A stretch of 64,000 nt of DNA from Ophioderma brevispina (Eukaryota > Echinodermata > Ophiuroidea > Amphilepidida > Ophiodermatidae), in the NCBI GenBank assembly GCA_023653785.1, contig JAMKCH010012782.1, positions 30,421 through 94,420 of the forward strand, written 5' to 3'. The position numbers were made by a program, and so were the translations under genes. The notes below the pieces were generated by a model that was not told the origin of the DNA, ran no database searches, and worked only from the letters and a program-made list of their open reading frames with translations. Below, in pieces: positions 59,811 to 64,000 of the stretch. Within the stretch, counting starts at the first letter, position 1. Each line of letters begins with the position of its first letter.

Positions 59811-61924
59811 AGTTGCGTGGCGTTCGTGTATTGGCACTCATTTATAATCCTAAAGGTCGTGGGTCACTTCCCACTTATAACGCAAAATTTTAATATATTT
59901 TTTAGACGTTAGAGATCGCTGGACTGCCAACGGTCGGCCCTAGCCCGCCTGTCCTTTTAAACTGCTTAGCTCATCGTTTAGAGATTACATGACTGTAAAA
60001 TACCGTTAATTTCACCAGACTTTTCTTTATTTTTGAACGAAAATAACATCATAAATATTAGTACATTGAAATAGACAGGGGAAACGGGACACAATTATGG
60101 ATTAACACACGTAATAACCAAAAGAAAGAAAAACAGAGGCCAAAGGTTCCAAGGCCCCTCTGCATTGACAGGTGTTTTATGCGGACAGTTTCTAAAACTA
60201 AGAGAAATGGTGACATCTGGGTTGAAATCATGCTTGTTCTCAATAGTATTAAGTATAAAATCTGTAAGATAAGAATATCAAAAAAAAAAGTTGGCATGGA
60301 TACTTTTTTTGATCTGCCATACCAATATTAGCCGTATTCTTAAGGGGACAAAAGTAACATGACTCAGGTTAAGATCTCGATGTGTCCCATGAGAGAAAAT
60401 TCCGTTTTCATTCTCGGCCCCATTTTTAAAGGAATGGATAGGACTTGTATGTTCCCGGAGTGAAACCTTTTGCGGTTAAACGTATTGGCAGAATAACAGC
60501 CAAAAATTTTCATGAAGAAATATAGGATTACATTGTTATCGATTTACGTGTCCTATCCTGCAGGCAGTCTGGATTCATCCTCGACTGTCAGTAAATTTGC
60601 CATAAATTTTAAGGATTTTAACTAAAAGTCTAAATCATTTACTGAAATAATAGTTATTATTGATAAAGTTTTAAACTGAAGGGGAAAATATACATTTGTC
60701 CATAGTATACTTGAAAAAATTTAGGCATCTGAAGCAAAGAAAATATAACAAATTTGTAAAAGTACAAGCATTACAAATAGTGAATGTAAATTTACGAAGA
60801 ATTTTAACAGTGAGGAAATTGGAGGGATTTGACCTTTAAAAATGTTTGATAGTTAGATCACAGATAAACTGCTATCCAACTTCCTAATAATATTTTAAAG
60901 ATAAGTATATGTTTATAAGTAAAGAAAAATGTTTTTCGGCTATGCCTTTTTCTTTTGCAATTAACACATAATAAATGTTTATGTAATTGCAATATGGATG
61001 GATATGAAAGCCCTTCCTGCTAATTTAACATCAAACCAGACTTGCAGAGCTTCAAAGAGAGGTTATATCGCATCTTAACCGCCGTCCGTCAGCGTTACTA
61101 ATTAAAATAAATGCTGTTAATGCCCTTGATTAAATTTTTTCTAAATTTTAATTTTAAAACATAAAATATGGTATCATAACGGCTAAGCAACAAAAACAAA
61201 CCAATGATCGACGAAATGAACCCTATTGAACTGATTAATGTTCATTTCCGGCAATTGTTTAAAAGTGTTGAATTTATGGAATGGAAATATATAAACCTCA
61301 GATAAAACTGACTTATTGTAAGTAAGCCTTGGAATTAAATATCTGCGAAAAATAGAACATGGCAACGTTTAATGTATGTCTGATACTACCAAAAATTTAT
61401 TTTTTGACACGATGTCATTTTCAGTTTCACTCTTTCAAGTCCTTAGGTCAAAGTCTAGTGCCTCACACCTACACCATGCATATATGCAATGAAGATACAA
61501 AAATGATACAAATGATATGTGCTCTGTATATGATACCTACAGTCGTTCATTCATACCTGTGTAAATATCATTATGTAAATAAATTTTGGGGGGGCCAAAT
61601 GGGGGGTTTTTTTTTTTAAGGATTTGATATACATAACGCAGAAACGTAGCACCATTAAACATGACTGGCCGACGGGTGTAATGTAGGTGAGTTAACTATT
61701 AAGATATCAATTCCGTAAGGAAGTCTGCGATGCGTATGCCTCATAATATAATTTTTATAATGTACAATCTCGGAATGTTTTCATTAGATCGATAAAAATG
61801 TCTGCACTCTGGCATATTCATATTAAGCATCAATCAACATTTGTAACTACTGAAGCGTTGGAACGTGATTGTATAGTTAGCCATCATCCAGTTCCTTCCT
61901 CTATTTGACTACTTCTGTTTCTTT
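59811..61924. other. AT-rich unique stretch downstream of the gene
   Basis: No repeat of the window, RT motif or credible coding frame is seen. On the minus strand an AATAAA hexamer (plus-strand 61396-61401) lies about 525 bases beyond the gene's stop and could serve as its polyadenylation signal; that is only a guess. A run of G followed by a T tract sits near 61588-61617. The short ORFs here have no domain features. Confidence 0.3.
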
Positions 61925-63082
61925 TTATGTATTCTGCGGTTTCGTTTTTTGCTGTGTTTCATGTAACCATTGTCTGCATTTATCATCAGCTATTTCATTG
62001 TCATGAGTTTCAAAATCACCAACTTCTTTAACGTGCTTAGTACTATTTTGTCCTCGTATTTCTCGTGACGCTTTTTGTTTTTTCGCCTTGTCTTAGAAGT
62101 CCGCAGAGGAGAGGTTTCGGAGGGCAAACCATCTATTAAATCTCCATCTTGAGTTTTTAAAAGACGCGGTGAAGGGATAAGGATTTTACTTTTGCAAGAA
62201 TTCGGACTTGGCCTGCTAGGTTCTAACGTTCTCGAATCGGGTAGTCTTTTGGCAGGTTTAGTTCTTGGGTCAATTGCGAGTTGTTTTTTGGCATTTTCAT
62301 ACTTGGCCAACAGCGATTTTTTAGCCATGTGTTGTACTTCTTTACCACCATTATCCGTGTATTTCGTAGGAAATATATTGGGAAGTTTAGTTCTAGCAGA
62401 GGAGCTTGATGAATGAGTCGTATGGTCTGCTTCTATTTTCCGTGGTGATTCTAATTTGGCAAGCTTACATAAAACTCCGCTAGTCATGTCATCTGGATGT
62501 TCACATACATTACAATTTTTATCAAGACCTTTATTCCTGATATACTTGGTCGTCGCGCCGACGTTAAAGGACATAGATTTAAAATCAGTTTCTGCATCAC
62601 TGTCCTCATCATCACTTTCAAATTGATCCTTATCATAATTCGAATTATCATAGCGATGCCTACCAAGTATGGGACAACTCTTCGATATTGGCATACCACC
62701 GTATCTTCTTTCGTTCTTTCTCTCCGGGTGAGTTGCTGCCCTGGTCTCTCCAAGTATCCATCCATCGCGTTTAACACCGGCTCCACTGCCAGGAGGCGAC
62801 CCTCCAATCATGGGCAAGACAAAACTGTCAGACATCGAAGACTTATTAACAACATGTCGATTATGATGTTGCTTGTGCTTTGTTCTTCGAGATTTACGTG
62901 GTAAGTGGTCCTTCGGATGGTGCTGTCATATTGACTCCATCGTCAGCTTCATCTTCTTCGGAGGCATTGTCGCCACTGTCGACTTTGTTGACACATATGG
63001 GAGGCAGAAAGGCATTCCCAGCTGCCGTGTTCATGCCTGTAGGATTTCCATTGCTGGATGACTTGGCCGACTTCTTCGACAT
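61925..63082 (-). CDS. Unrecognised disordered Lys/Ser-rich protein, frame broken twice
   Basis: This is the best candidate for a real single-copy gene here. Two long minus-strand frames lie end to end: 62894-63082 (62 codons, starting MSKKSAKSSS, with an acidic stretch NASEEDEADDG) and 61990-62835 (281 codons). Translation of the bases between them stays open one frame over (KSRRTKHKQHHNRHVV), so a one-base shift at about 62895 would join them. A second shift near 62030 swaps a hydrophobic tail for an acidic one ending in QWLHETQQKTKPQNT with a stop at 61925-61927. Joined, this gives about 385 residues. The middle has an acidic patch (DDEDSDAETD), a CNVCE motif and a basic, Pro/Ser-rich end. 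I see no signal peptide, membrane segment or known catalytic motif. The ATG has A at -3 (AAAATG). Stretches are free of the repeats seen elsewhere. It may be one exon of a larger gene. The shifts are more likely sequencing errors than a pseudogene, but that is inference. Family unknown. Confidence 0.62.
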
Positions 63083-64000
63083 TTTTACATTCAGTTACCC
63101 TCCAACCAGCCAAGGCATACAAAAGAAATCATAAAAAACCATAATTTATCCAGCAGTCCATAAGTATGACCTTACTCAGGCCAGAACCAATATAAACCAC
63201 CTAATCCAGCGCTTCTGTTGACTGAGGCTTCCCATTTTCCCGTCAATATGATTTATAAACTAATTTCTACATAAAATATTTGATTCGCACATCAGCTAAA
63301 AGCTTCTTCTCGTTATGTCTTTCCGATTGTGTTCAAATCTTGAAATATAACATTGTCTATTCGTCCTAAAATATTTGGCGACGTTAATATCTCCACTGTA
63401 ATGGGACCATTGCTAAATTACACAAACCACCTAGGTGGATTTTATAACAACGCGGAAGCTTTCAATAAAAAAATCCAAATCCAGTGTTAGTACACCAACA
63501 GGTAAATCACACGTTAACAACAAGAGGCGATGAAAAATAACAATTGAAGAACTGAAGAGTCCTCACGATATGATAATCAATTTCTCGACCGATTTTGAGA
63601 TAATAGTCCGAGACAACAGAAATGCCGTTAACACACATAGAACATGCTAGTGCAGCAGACAGATGTGAGATGCTGGATGTCAACGTGAAATGCTTTAATT
63701 TCTCAAGTTGAAGTCATAAAAATTATAAAATTCCATGACAATGCATTTTGTTGTCGTTGAAGGTCATTAGAACATTACTTAGCTGGTACGTGGTTTTCTA
63801 TAATTCTGAGTCCCATCAAGATACGGTGAAGCAATTTTGTTGTCGCGAAACTCAAGACTCCGTAACCATCTTTACGTAGGTCGGCTACGCTCTGCAACAT
63901 CCAAATAACGCAACACAACTCGGATAATCAATATGAACAGCACTGCCGATAGAGGTCGCAGGTCGTTCATTCTGTTCTCTCCTCATATCCAACATGTGGC
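63083..64000 (-). other. Sequence upstream of the disordered-protein gene
   Basis: Nothing in this stretch matches the repeats found elsewhere in the window, and it has no ORF of note. Because the gene reads leftward from 63082, this would hold its 5' UTR and promoter. I could not point to a convincing TATA box or a further coding exon. Confidence 0.3.

Overview
The window looks like noncoding, repeat-dominated nuclear DNA of an AT-rich metazoan, probably a marine invertebrate; I cannot place it to phylum. The reasons are non-LTR retrotransposons of the CR1/L2 (Jockey superfamily) type, tRNA-derived SINEs, many MITEs with readable terminal inverted repeats and target-site duplications, long ORF-free stretches, and no operons or ribosome-binding sites. 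Almost every ORF above 60 codons is a chance frame or lies in a repeat. Copies of one repeat differ by many single-base indels, which points to old decay, a noisy long-read assembly, or both.

Layout. 1-9.3 kb: old dispersed repeats carrying later insertions. A LINE on the minus strand, itself split by a SINE, sits in one repeat at 1.68-3.22 kb. Two small hAT-type MITEs lie at 3.6 and 6.7 kb, and an inverted-repeat pair at 8.2-9.3 kb. 9.3-12.2 kb: a 2.9 kb fold-back element. 12.5-14.3 kb: a decayed plus-strand LINE. 15-23.7 kb: MITEs, SINEs and mostly unexplained AT-rich DNA, with a GC-rich, G-quadruplex-prone patch near 22.4-22.8 kb. 23.7-51.6 kb: a head-to-tail series of copies of one long noncoding repeat (called U here, about 8 kb when complete). 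It is broken by deletions, a local tandem duplication and nested insertions: a 1.07 kb TA-flanked element with about 215 bp TIRs, a 2.2 kb TIR element, a 3.5 kb LINE containing its own MITE, a 199 bp hAT MITE, and three copies of a CACTA-like MITE. A cluster of four near-identical palindromes lies between two U copies at 34.1-34.3 kb. 51.8-55.2 kb: a SINE head, a near-perfect 180 bp palindrome, a LINE 3' end and another dispersed repeat. 56.1-58.5 kb: a 2.5-copy tandem array with a unit of about 0.9 kb.

The only convincing ordinary gene is near the right end, on the minus strand at about 61.9-63.1 kb. It would encode an intrinsically disordered, lysine- and serine-rich protein of about 385 residues whose frame is broken twice by apparent single-base shifts. 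I do not recognise its family.

No multi-gene system is visible. The value of the window is as a readable insertion history: paired copies of one repeat act as empty sites that give the boundaries of at least seven later insertions.
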